From: Adiantum capillus-veneris
Lineage: Eukaryota; Streptophyta; Polypodiopsida; Polypodiales; Pteridaceae
Direction of reading: 5' to 3'
DNA: 64,000 bases
NCBI GenBank assembly: GCA_014529385.2
Contig: CM043948.1
Span: 77,424,291-77,488,290, forward strand
Numbering within the stretch: the stretch's first letter is position 1; every line of letters starts with the position of its first letter. This document shows, one piece after another, positions 48,740 through 60,267 of this stretch. The translations under genes were made by a program, and so were the position numbers. A model generated the notes under the pieces. That model saw only the letters and a list, made by a program, of their open reading frames with translations. It had not been told where the DNA came from and searched no databases.

Positions 48740-49500
48740 GACAATACAAATATAAAATTCTAAATTTCGGCAGCATAACGGCGTAAAATGCAAACTAAAA
48801 AAAAAAACCATTCTCAACTTGCTCATGGCAAGGAAAAATACAAATCCACTTTGACATTTGTATACCTCTTCTCTACAACGATCTGTTCTTACATCATTGT
48901 AATTGTTACTGTAAGTGTGTATGCAAGTGTGTTAAAGTGTGTGAATGCAAGTGTTTATCTCTGTGTGTGTGTGTGAATGTATGCATGATTGTGTGTGTGA
49001 ATGTAAGTGTAATATGTGTGTGTCTTTATGCATGATTGTGTATGTGTTTGTGCTATGTATGCAAGTGTGTTGATGTTGTGAATGCAAGTGTTTATATATG
49101 TGTATGTGTGTATGTATGCAAGTGTGTTGATGTTGTGAATGCAAGTGTTTATATATGTGGGTGTATGTATGTATGTATGTGTGTGTATGCAAGTGGATGT
49201 GTGCATGATTATGTGTGTGTGAATGTAAGTGTAATATGTGTGTGTATGCAAGTGTGTTGATGTTGTGAATAAAAGTGTTTATATATGTGTATGTGTGTAT
49301 ATGCTTGACAATACAAATATAAAATTCTAAATTTCGGCAGCATAACGGCGTAAAATGCAAATTACAAAAAAAACCATTTTCAACTTGCTCATGGCAAGGA
49401 AAAATACAAATCCACTTTGACATTTGTATACCTCTTCTCTACAACGACCTGTTCTTACATCATTGTAATTGTTACTCTAAGTGTATGCAAGTGTGTTGAT
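48740..49500. repeat. tandem 567-bp duplication upstream of the methyltransferase-like gene
   Basis: The block beginning TGACAATACAAATATAAAAT at about 48739 recurs at about 49306 with few differences. It includes the ACAGCATAACGG-type core shared with the other side of the gene, then TG-rich minisatellite (about 48910-49300). The first copy covers the likely promoter region of the gene. Confidence 0.8.
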
Positions 49501-49588
49501 GTGTGTGACTGCAAGTGTTTAGATGTGTGTGTGTGTGCAAGTATTTTTGATGTGTGTGTATCACTGTGTGTGTGTGAGTGTGTGTGTG

Positions 49589-49745
49589 CTTACCTGAACA
49601 CGCTCGCCCGATCCACCGGAGGAGGTCCAATGGAAGCTCCATTGGAGCTCCTCCATGCCTTGAAAGGCATGGGGGAGCTCCAATAGGAGCTCCATTGGAG
49701 CTCCATTGGACCTCCTTCGGTGGATCGGGCGAGCGTGCGCAGGTA

Positions 49746-49748
<3 letters not shown>
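49589..49748. repeat. 160-bp GC-rich near-perfect hairpin inside TG/AC tracts
   Basis: The left arm starts GCTTACCTGAACACGCTCGC and the right arm ends GCGAGCGTGCGCAGGTAAGC, with a loop around GCATG at about 49660. The arms pair along about 75 bases. The right arm has one extra GGAGCTCCATT unit. The flanks, (TG)n on the left and (AC)n on the right, extend the symmetry. Confidence 0.9.
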
Positions 49749-49842
<94 letters not shown>

Positions 49843-50291
49843 TATTTGATAGAAAATCTACACACACACACACACACAGTACCTTGTCTTCTCTTGCTCC
49901 TTCTTCTTCACAGCAAAACTCCACTTTCTCTTCACTCCACTTTCATCTCCTTCTTCACAGAAAAACTTCACTTTCACTTCACTCCACTTCAATCTCAATT
50001 AAAACTCCATTTAAACTTCACTCCACTTTCATCTCAACTATTTTTTTTTTCACACACACCATATATTACAAAAATGATATTGTGGTATAAACACTCACAC
50101 ACACACATTCATTTATATATATATATATATGTATACACACACACAAAGATATACACAAAATGGATTCATATATATAGTTTTACTAAAAAAATACTATGTT
50201 TTTTACACACACACACACAACCATATATTTAAAAAAATGATTGTATGTGTTTGTGTGTATAAAAAACGTAGCATTCTTAAAGTTAAGTCAT

Positions 50292-50325
<34 letters not shown>

Positions 50326-50595
50326 CACTTTCATCTCAACTATTTTTTTTTTCACACACACCATATATTACAAAAATGATATTGTGGTATAAACACTCAC
50401 ACACACACATTCATTTATATATATATATATATATGTATACACACACACAAAGATATACACAAAATGGATTCATATATATAGTTTTACTAAAAAAATACTA
50501 TGTTTTTTACACACACACACACAACCATATATTTAAAAAAATGATTTTATGTGTTTGTGTGTATAAAAAACGTAGCATTCTTAAAGTTAAGTCAT

Positions 50596-50659
<64 letters not shown>

Positions 50660-51038
50660 TAAAAACTATGTGCACAGTTAAATATCTTATGTGCACATAC
50701 ACTCAACTTAAATATCTTAACTTAAAAAAATGCACATACACTCAACTTAAAAATATCTTAACTTAAACTATGTGCACATACACTCAACTTAAATATCTTA
50801 ACTTAATAAAATGCTACGTTGTTTACACACACCCACAAAATCATTTATACACACGCACAGTAATGTATATAACTTAACTAAAATAATTATATATACACAC
50901 TACCAAAAACACACACACATATATATAAAATGGCAAGATGGAATCATATATATAACTTAACTAAAAAAATTCCTACGTTTTTTATACAAAGTCAGTCATA
51001 TAGAATGTTACGTTTTTTATACACACACTCCCACAATC

Positions 51039-51081
<43 letters not shown>

Positions 51082-51448
51082 TACACAAAAGATGAAGACA
51101 CTATTAAACTGCATTAAATGCAGTCCTTGAACCACCATTTAGAAATTAAATGGCCCCTCAAATTTGATGACATATTCCACTGCACATACATTCAGAACCG
51201 TCATATATTAAATGCACTTCTTCAATTATGATTTTCATTATTCTTTGAGCCATCACAAGATCTTACGCAACTGTCTTTTCATCTACCTACCAATCTTTCA
51301 CTTTCATTAACCTTCACATCTTTCATTAACTTTCACCAGTTTCATTAACGTTAACTTTATCTTTAACTTTCATTAACCTTCACCACCTTCACTTAATCCA
51401 CCACAGTTTTCTCGCATCTCCACCCTGTAATCTGTTGCTTGAGAGAAT
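49749..51448. repeat. MULE middle: microsatellites and a 302-bp tandem duplication
   Basis: (AC)n tracts fill about 49749-49840, 50296-50322 and 50599-50654. A 302-bp unit starting CACTCCACTTTCATCTCAAC occurs at 50019 and 50321 almost unchanged. The region 49895-50050 is the inverted relative of the left arm. AT/AC low complexity runs to 51090; 51140-51440 is the probable promoter and 5' leader of the transposase. Predicted ORFs here are His-Thr repeats and not genes. Confidence 0.8.
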
Positions 51449-54400
51449 ATGTCGAACATGAAAGTAACAATAACTTGGAAGGTTGGTGGTCAAATAGTCA
51501 ACCGTGACATTCAGTTGAAGGGTAACTCATTGTTGCTTAGTGCTTACTATTTGCAGAGTTTTCTGCCTCCATCTTGCCATTTTCAGTCACTATCTGCTCT
51601 TATTGAAAGTGATTGTGGCCTAACAAAAGTCTTGCTGCAACCACAGTGGGATATAGAAGGTCATCAGCATTTCTTAATAGATGGTTCTTTTTCGAGCTTG
51701 TTTGAGATGCTTCATTCAGACACATTTATACAGGTATCTGACAATGAGAAAGGAAATGACAAAGAGATATCTGAAGATGTTTTAAGCATTGTGCATCTTG
51801 AAAGTAGTGGTGACGATATAGGACAGCTCAAAACTCATTCAATCGTCATTTGGATTGAACAAAATCCAGGGGCAAAAAAGTTAAATGATCTGTTAACATT
51901 ATGTGGAGCTCCTTTGCAAGTTGCTGAACTTCCACAACATTATGATGGAAATTTGTGTTTTGAGTTACCTGCGACTCAGGATAAAACAAAACGAATGACA
52001 GGGATGGAACAACGCTTTGATGGTCACTTGTGGACTCGCCCATCTGTGACAACCATGGCAATAGCATGCACAATTCGTCTAAGCCACTGTTTGGGATTCA
52101 TGCAGTGTAATTATTCAATGTGTCCTCATTATGTTAAGGAACAAGAATTCAATAGTAGAGATTTTCATGGATATTTGGACAGACAGGTGAAAAAGGACTA
52201 CCTTGCAATGGAAGAGAATACAACAATAACTTGTCATTATTGTCAGAAGGTTGTTACTTGTGTTGCTGCTTGTCCCTGCAAAATCTATTATGTTTTGCCT
52301 AGAGATGGTACAATGTCGCGACTGGCAATACATGTTGGTAAACATTGTCATAATGTTAAGGCAGGTACCTCTAGGGCTGCTATTTCAAGAGTGCGGAAAC
52401 TGGTAGGTACAGTACTAAAAATAGAAAAGGGTGGCCCAAGAAAAATTCAAATGTTGGTGGCTCAACAACTTGTTCTTCACTCCTTGATTGGTGAGGAAGC
52501 TGAAGCTACATCCGATGTACAATTCAATGATTTTTTGGAAGAAATGATGCCATTGGTTCAAACCAAAGGGTAAGAAAACTCAATTTGGTTCCTTGAATTT
52601 GTTAATTTTTTAACTATTATAAATTTAGCCTTCTTGTGATGCATCGTGTAGGTTTTCTTCAATTGTTTCAAAGGAGAGAAAGAGTCAAGGTGCTGTTATT
52701 GGGGATGGATATGATAATATTTTATTGCTTCAAAAAAAGTGCATGTTTCCTTTTTTTCATGGGAGTAGATTTCCTGGACAGGGTGAAGAGGATGACAAGT
52801 GCTTCCTATTTAAAATGTCCACTAAAGGACCAGGTTCTAGGATTGATCTAGTAAATCGGATGAAAAGAACTGAAACTAGTGACTTGAGAAATGCGTGGGT
52901 ACATTTTGATTTTACCCATAGAATAGATGGATGGGCAACAATGTCATGCTCAGTTTATGATCCAAGGTAATCTTTAAGTATTTAAATATCTCGTATTTTT
53001 TTATCATTAAATAAAAGAAGATGTGTGAAAATGTTTATGTTGAATATCTTGTAGCATACGATCACTACAAATAATTGCTATATGTGAAACTAAAGAGGAG
53101 GATGCAAAGACTCAAGTTATTTTTTGGGAGAGCCTTAATTCAACAATGGAAAAGTACGGACATGGTGCAGCTGACTTTGCAGGTTTTATGTCTGATGAAG
53201 CTGGTGCAAATTGGAATGCTATTCGAACAGTCTTCAATGGCGGGCCAGATAATATCATGGAGGGATGTGAACGATCATGCCTATTTCATTGGGAGCAGAG
53301 TCTCCACAAATATGCTAAAAAGTGGATACCTCAACATCTAACAAATCAACACATTGATATGTGTGAGGACTGGAGAGCTTGTAAGACCATTGTGCTTGCA
53401 TCTCAAAAGGCACTTTCAATTCAAAAGTGGTGGAGACAACATCTATCTACAGAGAGCATCACAAGAGTGAGCAGATGGTTTAAATGGTGGGAGCAACGAA
53501 TTTCACACTGGGGAGGAATTGGAACAGATGTAAGTACCTTTATGACAATCTATATTTTTAGAAAAAAATCTTTTCATCCATGAAATTTATAAATTTTAAT
53601 TTATGTTTTTTTGCATTTCATAGGGTGGTCTAAGTCCGTGGGAGCGGGCACAAATTCCCAATGTTAATTTATCAGAAAGTGTACATGCCAGTTGGTTAGC
53701 AGGTGAAGGTGGAAAGGGAAAAATATCCTTGTATGATGCATGTGTAACAGATGTTATAAACTCATATATTCAATGTGAAAAGCGTTTGGGATATACTACT
53801 GGGCGTTATATAGGAGCGGGTCCCACAATGGAGACCTTGCTTTCTCGAGTTGAATCTCAGCAAACTCCAACTCCAACCAACGTGGCCCATCTATTATACG
53901 AGGCTGTTGCAGGGACTCCCATGTATGCGCAACCAATTTTGCATGGAGACAAAGAAACAATACAACGCAAAAAGAGGGGCAGAACAGAAGAAGTAGTTCC
54001 CATCGGCCGGAATATGTCATGGAATCTAAGCAACGAAACCATCGCGGTCGACCAAAAAAAATCAATTTTGATACCCAAGGACCAGGTATTTCTAACATTC
54101 CGCTGCAAATTAGTGACAGTGATGATGATATTGGATCTCAAAAAGAAAAAACCACACCTTTGTCATCTAAAACAAACAATGTGTTTGAGAGTGATGTGCC
54201 ACGCACTCAGTGGGCCCTCAGGAGAATGCCCATTCAAAGTCAAAGAAAATGTTTTGGAACAGTAGGGAGAAAAAATTGTGACAATATCTTGCATAGTCGC
54301 TCAATTGGTCTTGTTGCTCCATGTATATGGTCTGAAAGAATGTTCAAGGGTAAAACAATCGAGCAATGGTTATGGTTTTGTAATCATGATATTTTGCATA

Positions 54401-54951
54401 CCCAATCAATCAAAAGACAAGTCAAAGATTTACCTCCTGCTCCAAATGTTTGGCCAGTAGCAAGAGGGACAGATATCTCCACACAGGAACTTGCCGCGCT
54501 GCATCAGAGTGGATTTCGGACAGAGAATTCAATGGTAAATCCACAACCTCTTGCTGGCGACTGCAAAGAAGGTGGTGGCAGCTCGAGGAAGAAAAAGTGG
54601 AGGCATGGAATCTCTAAAGAGGCCATGAAGAAATTGGAAGCATGTAATAGTATGACAATTATATTTTTGGATGAAGTGAAAAGGTCTCAAGAGCATGTAA
54701 TTTTCCGAGTTCTCACTGAAAATAGTTATGAGATTCATATAAAACAGAGTCCAGCATACACGTGTCCGGATTTTCAGAAGCGAGAGAATACCAACAAATC
54801 CTTTTTGGCATGCAAACATATGTACTATGTGTACACAAAAGTGCTCGGACTTGAACCTAAGGAGCACATGATTATTCATCAGCCAACCCTCTCACCAATG
54901 GACATCGCTTTTATTCTTGGACAACCAAGGATGATTTCTCCCTCTATTTAA
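51449..54951 (+). CDS. MULE transposase with FLYWCH-like and SWIM zinc fingers, 4 exons
   Basis: Exons 51449-52569, 52652-52966, 53055-53529 and 53624-54951 join in frame with GT-AG introns of 82-94 bp. N-terminal residues include a Cys/His cluster (ITCHYCQKVVTCVAACPC, HVGKHCHNVKAG) resembling FLYWCH/WRKY-GCM1 fingers of MULEs. The catalytic region has HFDFTHRIDGW (Asp), GFMSDEAGANWNAI (Asp) and CERSCLFHWEQSLHK (C-x-H-type motif). The C-terminus carries an AT-hook (HRGRPKKI) and a SWIM finger (YTCPDFQ ... LACKHMYYVY). The last exon changes frame between about 53960 and 54020, so one base appears lost or an extra small intron exists. It presumably mobilises this MULE. Confidence 0.85.
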
Positions 54952-55854
54952 TTACAACTGGTTTGGTATGCTTCTTTCACTCAACTAGAATATTGATCTA
55001 TGATATGAAAGTGTTTTTCTGTATTTATTTTGGTTTATTATACTTGTGATTATTTATCTTGAAAAAACATTGTTTATGCAGCAAAGGATTTCAAATTTCA
55101 AGCAAAAGATATGAAGCATCTTGCAAGCTATTTGGGAGCAAATTACTTGCCTTTTAGAGTGGCCATTACATTTATGGCGACTATCCTTTTTTGTACTCTA
55201 ATTTTGATCTTATCCTGTGGTAGTTTTGCAAATGTACTTACATCCTCAAACTTATGTTGTTTCAAAAAGCAATTGCTTGGGAAAAATAGTATTGTCTCTA
55301 TCTGGCATTATTTTTTACTTCATCACATTTATATATGCTGTGGATTATATTTAACTCTGAAATTAGTGTTGTCTCTATTCTGCATGATTTTTTACTTTAT
55401 CGCATGTTTATATGCTGTGGATTATTTGAATCTGATCACATGCGTTGCGAGCATATTTGACTCTAATGGCATGAGTTGTGAAATGGTGATTTTATTTGTT
55501 TACATTTTTTCCGTCGTTATGCCCTCTCGGTCTCTCTCTCTCTCTCTCTTTCTCTGCGTAGTGATATACAACTCTATGATTTTACTTTCTCTCTCTAGAA
55601 GAGAAGTCACTCTCTCTCTCTCTCTCAAGGATTTATGATCTCTTCTTCCAATGGTAACTCGCATAAATACTATCTCTCTAGAATTTATACCTTCTCTCTC
55701 CGTCAACCACACATATATGGAGTCTTATGACGATTGAAAATTACATTAAATAGATACTTTATGCTATGACACATATTTGGTTAAAAAAACTCTAAAGATT
55801 GCTAAAATTGTCAAAAAAACTTGAAATGAAAAACTCGCAAATGTTAAATCCCCG
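54952..55854. other. MULE right arm and terminal repeat
   Basis: This is the 3' flank of the transposase gene. An ORF at 55111-55638 looks low-complexity and hydrophobic and is not supported. (CT)n tracts lie at about 55530-55545 and 55608-55626, mirroring the (GA)n of the left arm. The terminal inverted repeat occupies the last ~40 bp, and weaker matches go ~150 bp further in. Confidence 0.7.
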
Positions 55855-55863
55855 CCTCAAGAG
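55855..55863. repeat. MULE target-site duplication, right copy
   Basis: CCTCAAGAG, identical to 41329-41337. Confidence 0.95.
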
Positions 55864-57861
55864 AAAGATGGGCAAGCCGACAAAGGGAAAGCCAAGGAAT
55901 CTGAGGACAAACATCCCTCTATGACTGATGTACCAAGCTCGAAGAAGACGGAAAAAATTGTGGAAGAGACCACACTAGAGGCGGACACAAATGTTTTGGA
56001 AAAGCCGGAAGCCGAGACCAAAGAAAAGAAGATAGATCCAGTTCAGCAAAAGAGAAATGATTATGAGGATCTGGTAGAGATAGGATACACCGAAGAAGAG
56101 GCCCTTGAGGCAGTTTATGGGATCACCCTACAAAAACAAGATGAACGGAGAGGGACGGAGAAAAAGACAAAGAGTAAAAAAGAAAGTGAAGAGAAACTGG
56201 ATGAACCGAAAATACTAGAAGAGCCAAAGCCAATGGAGGTGGTGGCGGAAAGAGCTTTAGAGTTGACAGATGATGATGAAAAAGACATGCACATGGTGCA
56301 TGAACTGCTCAGCAAGATAAAAGAAAGGTCCAAGGAAAAGGAAGTAGAGATTGAGACAGCCAAACAAAGGGAAGTGGAGTTGCAGAGAAATTTAGATAAT
56401 GCTATGACTGAATCTGAAAGTCATAAAGCATCACTCCATGATGCGGAAAACGAGAGAGACGACTTGATACTCCAACTAGCCGAGGCTTCAAGAGAAGTAA
56501 TAAGTGCACAGGAAGCAAGGGAGCGGATAGAGGATGAGTTGGAGGCGGCTAAGGATGAGCTCATTGAGCTAAGGGAAAGAGTCGAGCTCCAAGAAAGAAC
56601 AATCACTAGACTCAGGTCTACCCCTAGAGCTAGCAGAGCAGGAACCGAACAAGAGGGAGCTATCGTACAAGTTTTGGAAGACCAGGTCCGAAGCTTACAA
56701 AGAGATCTAAGATTAGAGCAAGTGAAAAGGATACACATTGCAGAGGGATCATTGGCCGCAGAGGAGAGGCTCACATTAGAAAATCAAACACTACAGACAG
56801 AGAATGAGGCCCTCCGCAAACAGCTCCAAGATCTACAAGAGCAACAAAGAAGAGAGACAGAGACACCACAAGAAGAATCAGGTGGAGCAGCCATAGAGCT
56901 ACCAGAAACTGGAGAGGCAACCACAATTGAAGATCCAGCCCCAGCTCAAGAGGTGTCCTCGCCTTCAAGAATATCTGAAGAAGAAGAACAAAGGCTCCAT
57001 GACCAAATAGAAAAGTCAGTAGAGGAGAGTGCCAAGGCGGAAATGGAATGGGAGAGGAGACTCCTAATCTCCATTAGACTTCAGGGACTAGACACAAAAG
57101 TGCTCCATGAACAGTGGATGCAACCCAGCCCGCCTTTCCCTTTGATGAAATTTGAAGTGATAAAGACGAAAAAGAGACTAGAAGGGGAGCAATATGTCGC
57201 TCTTTACGAAGGCGACATCACAAAGGAGGAACAATCAAAGAAGATAGTAGATTCACAACCTAGATGGAGGAAAGGTTGGCTGAACAAATACCCAGCCTAC
57301 CTCATCTACTTGGTGGAGGCACCAAAGGAGATCCGGGAGGATGCAACCTTCTGCCCGGTGCCAAGAGTCAGAAACTGGAAAGAGCATGGCAGGATTGCAG
57401 AAAAGAAGCCAAATTGGCTTAATTATCCCAGGATGCCAGGACCAAAGGCAGGAGAGAGAATAGGTAAAGCCTACATGGTGAAAACCCTAATGGGCACCAT
57501 CAAGCTCTTTACTGGCTCTCCTGACCTTTCATGTCAGATGCTCAAGAAAATCTGCAGGACTCTCTTAGCTTGCATTGAAGTATTCGTGCCAGATAAAGCC
57601 ACGACCTCGAGTCTACTATCGACGGCCGACACGGTGTCTGATATGATGTACGATCTTTCATTGTAGCCTTCTCCAAAAGTGTTACACCTCCTATACCAAA
57701 GGATTATGTTTTTGCCTAGCTTCCAAATGCAAACATTCGAAGAAGCTTTCTACACCGGCTTTTTCACCCACGAAAGCAAAATATTCGGCCCAACCTTGAC
57801 CATCGGCAACCTACAATACAAATCGCATTTGCAGATGCTCAAGACGACAGGACTTTATTGA
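55864..57861 (+). pseudogene. C extra ORF, second part: long coiled coil
   Basis: Continues in the frame of the part ending at 41337. It contains an apparent UBA-like stretch (YEDLVEIGYTEEEALEAVYG) and then a long heptad-rich coiled coil (about 56280-56860; ESHKASLHDAENERDDLILQ, IEDELEAAKDELIELRERVE). A globular C-terminus follows (PAYLIYLVEAPKEIREDATF, KLFTGSPDLSCQMLKKICR). TAG at 57664 interrupts it; the same frame runs on to TGA at 57859 or the adjacent stop (KSHLQMLKTTGLY). With the first part this made a protein of roughly 1,090 residues. A structural or assembly role is possible but unproven. Confidence 0.78.
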
Positions 57862-57898
57862 CCAAGCATAAAAGTCATGTCAGGGACGACATGAACGC

Positions 57899-57911
57899 GG
57901 AGGGGGGGGAG
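57899..57911 (+). promoter_or_regulatory. 3' polypurine tract of C
   Basis: GGAGGGGGGGAG-type run directly before the 3' LTR. It is the expected plus-strand primer. Confidence 0.85.
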
Positions 57912-58195
57912 TGTTGAGCCAGTAGAGGATCACACCCACATTTTTTCTCACACTCATCATTTTGTAACCATTGATTGTAATAAATGTTTTTCCGACATTA
58001 ATTTTGATTTGAGCCATTCATTAAGTAACGGGACTCAATTGAGTTTCCAGCTTGTAATCACGAAGTAATTTCACTTGCTGATGTAATTAGTTAGAGATGT
58101 TCTCACCTCCAAGGCTGAGGTATATAAGCCAAAGTTTTTGTAACCTAAGAGGCAGATTATTAATCAAAGTGAGTTTTTGAGCGCCGTGACTGTGT

Positions 58196-58238
<43 letters not shown>

Positions 58239-58517
58239 TTATCTACTTGCTACGCAAGCTACGGAGCCGCCATTGAAGAAGCGACACCGCCATTGTGTTA
58301 GCAATGGCGAGAGCTACGCACAGATACCAAGAGTGTGTGCTATCGGCTTCTATGTGTGGTAAGTTCCTACGAGCTTCGGTGTGAGTTGTCTTCCAACTCG
58401 TGTGTTGGAATTGAGCGTGCAGCATATCTATAAAACCACAACGAGTAGAGCTACACATTAGTACCACCGGGGTCAAGTTTCGGTCACCTGTATATTTTGG
58501 CCTTTCTTCATACGCGT
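57912..58517 (+). repeat. C 3' LTR, first part
   Basis: Starts TGTTGAGCCAGTAGAGG and matches the 5' LTR, with a shorter (GA)n tract (about 58198-58236) and TATATAAG at 58121. It is cut at 58517 by solo LTR D and resumes at 60486. Confidence 0.95.
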
Positions 58518-59350
58518 TGATGGGGGATTTTCACAAGCCAAGCTCCCATACCCCTCTTCTCTCGTCCCCGCCCCATGGAAACCCCCTCTTAGGGAGGGAG
58601 TGATAAAAGGCATTGGAAAAAGTAAGAAAAAAATAAAGTATGATTATGTAAATATATAAGAAAGGTAAAATAGGCCACCTCATGCCTGCGGGGCAGCCCA
58701 TCCCCACCTTGCCTCCTTTTTCTTCACTGATGCCCCGCCGTGTCCCTTTTCCTCTCCTCCACTCAAAAGGTCAACCCCCTCTCTCTTCCCCTTGTCCTTT
58801 GTCCTTTCTCTCTCCCCTCAAGCTACCCCACCTCTCACCAATAATGCATTCTAACTCACCAATAATGCACCCTAACTCACATGCAACTTATCATATCTTC
58901 CAAAATAGTATACCCCACCCTCCCTTTCTCTCTCCTATCATATCCCATGACCCAAATACCCCCCCTCTCTCTAAAGGGCGCCATGTCTCTTGTCTTGTAG
59001 CTAAATAACCTCCCCCACACTCACACACACTCAGTTTCACTGAAAAAGGTGCCCACAGACCCATCCCCACCCGGTGGTTACCTGATTTTTCTTGTGTTCA
59101 CACACATCTGCACACAGATTCACCTCTGAACACACTCCCCTCTCTCCCCTCTTGTAATTACTTTATTCTCCATGTCACCTCTCACTTTTTTTCATCAGCC
59201 CATGATCTCTCTCTCTTAGTCTCTCTCTCATGAGACTGCTGTTTTGGCACATATACACACAGCCAGACAAGTGGGGCCCACAGTCACATGGCCTATGTAG
59301 ATAATGATTTCTTCATTTCTAAATTCTAGAATTTCTCCCCCTTCCTCCCC

Positions 59351-59358
59351 TATATAAA
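59351..59358 (+). promoter_or_regulatory. TATA box of solo LTR D
   Basis: TATATAAA in CCCCTATATAAAGAGGGG, about 80 bp before a long (AC)n tract, the same arrangement as in the LTR of A. Confidence 0.6.
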
Positions 59359-59431
59359 GAGGGGTCACTATCACACTAAAGACACACACACCATCACCAA
59401 AGAGTACACTATGCACTGTGTGTGCCTAAGT

Positions 59432-59432
<1 letters not shown>

Positions 59433-59515
<83 letters not shown>
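59433..59515. repeat. (AC)n microsatellite in D
   Basis: About 83 bp of AC repeat. Confidence 0.97.
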
Positions 59516-59516
<1 letters not shown>

Positions 59517-59835
59517 ATCACCATCGCCGCAATCACCATGCTCGTCTTGAGCATGACCTCTACACCCTTGGGCTATGGAAGATGAAGGGCAGCTAAATGA
59601 AGGATGATGGCCATAACCCTCGTGCAAGTCTTCACCATCAACTCCCACCTATCCGCCATGTGCTCTACCACTCTCTCACTTCTCATTCCCCTACCTTATG
59701 ATCCCCATTTCATCACTTTATTCTCTAAATAAAGCTTGAGGTTTTTGTGAGTATGTTTTCCTGCAATGTTTTGCCCATGTGAGGTGTGCGGAATCGCCAC
59801 CTAGTCTTGTGTTTGGAGTGAGCTTGTGTATGTGT

Positions 59836-59904
59836 GAAGGGTGTGCAGATTCGCCATCCTTCTGTGGTGCCTAAGTACTAAGCCACTATACCCCCTCCCT
59901 CCCT

Positions 59905-59948
<44 letters not shown>

Positions 59949-60222
59949 ATCTCATTTCCCTTCCTCTTCATCATTACTCCCAAGCATCCATCTCTCTTGG
60001 ATGAAAACTTTGTTATGGTGGTGTGTTTTTTGCGTCCTAGCCACTGAAGCTAGGTGGTGCCCCTGTTTTCTTTACCATGACAGGCTTGAGGCGCGCCATT
60101 TGGTCCCCGGTGTTTTAGAGGCCTTCGGGGGTTCGGGGTTCGCTTTGCTCCCGTCATTTATGAAGGGTGTGCAGATTCGCCATCCTTCTGTGGTGCCTAA
60201 GTACTAAGCCGCTATACCCCCT

Positions 60223-60267
<45 letters not shown>

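Larger units (their letters stand above)
41338..55854. mobile_element. Mutator-like element (MULE) carrying a DNA methyltransferase-like gene
   Basis: 14,517 bp bounded by an exact 9-bp duplication. The ends are imperfect terminal inverted repeats: left GGTTAATTTTATTTGCGAG, right (other strand) GGGGATTTAACATTTGCGAG. Further matched words follow inward (GTTTTTTTG, then GACGGAGAGAGAA near 41500 and 55705). Removing the element and one duplication restores the ORF of C in frame (KPQE to KDGQADKGKAK). Genes: a small plus-strand ORF, a 14-exon minus-strand ParB/methyltransferase-like gene and a 4-exon plus-strand SWIM transposase. Large parts are microsatellite and tandem repeat. Confidence 0.95.

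Noticed and set aside
55111-55638. 175-codon hydrophobic ORF after the MULE transposase
   Set aside because: Low-complexity Leu/Phe/Ser content from T-rich and (CT)n sequence; no start context or domain.
58682-59008. Pro/Ser-rich ORF in solo LTR D
   Set aside because: Arises from the pyrimidine-rich LTR body; no similarity to a protein.
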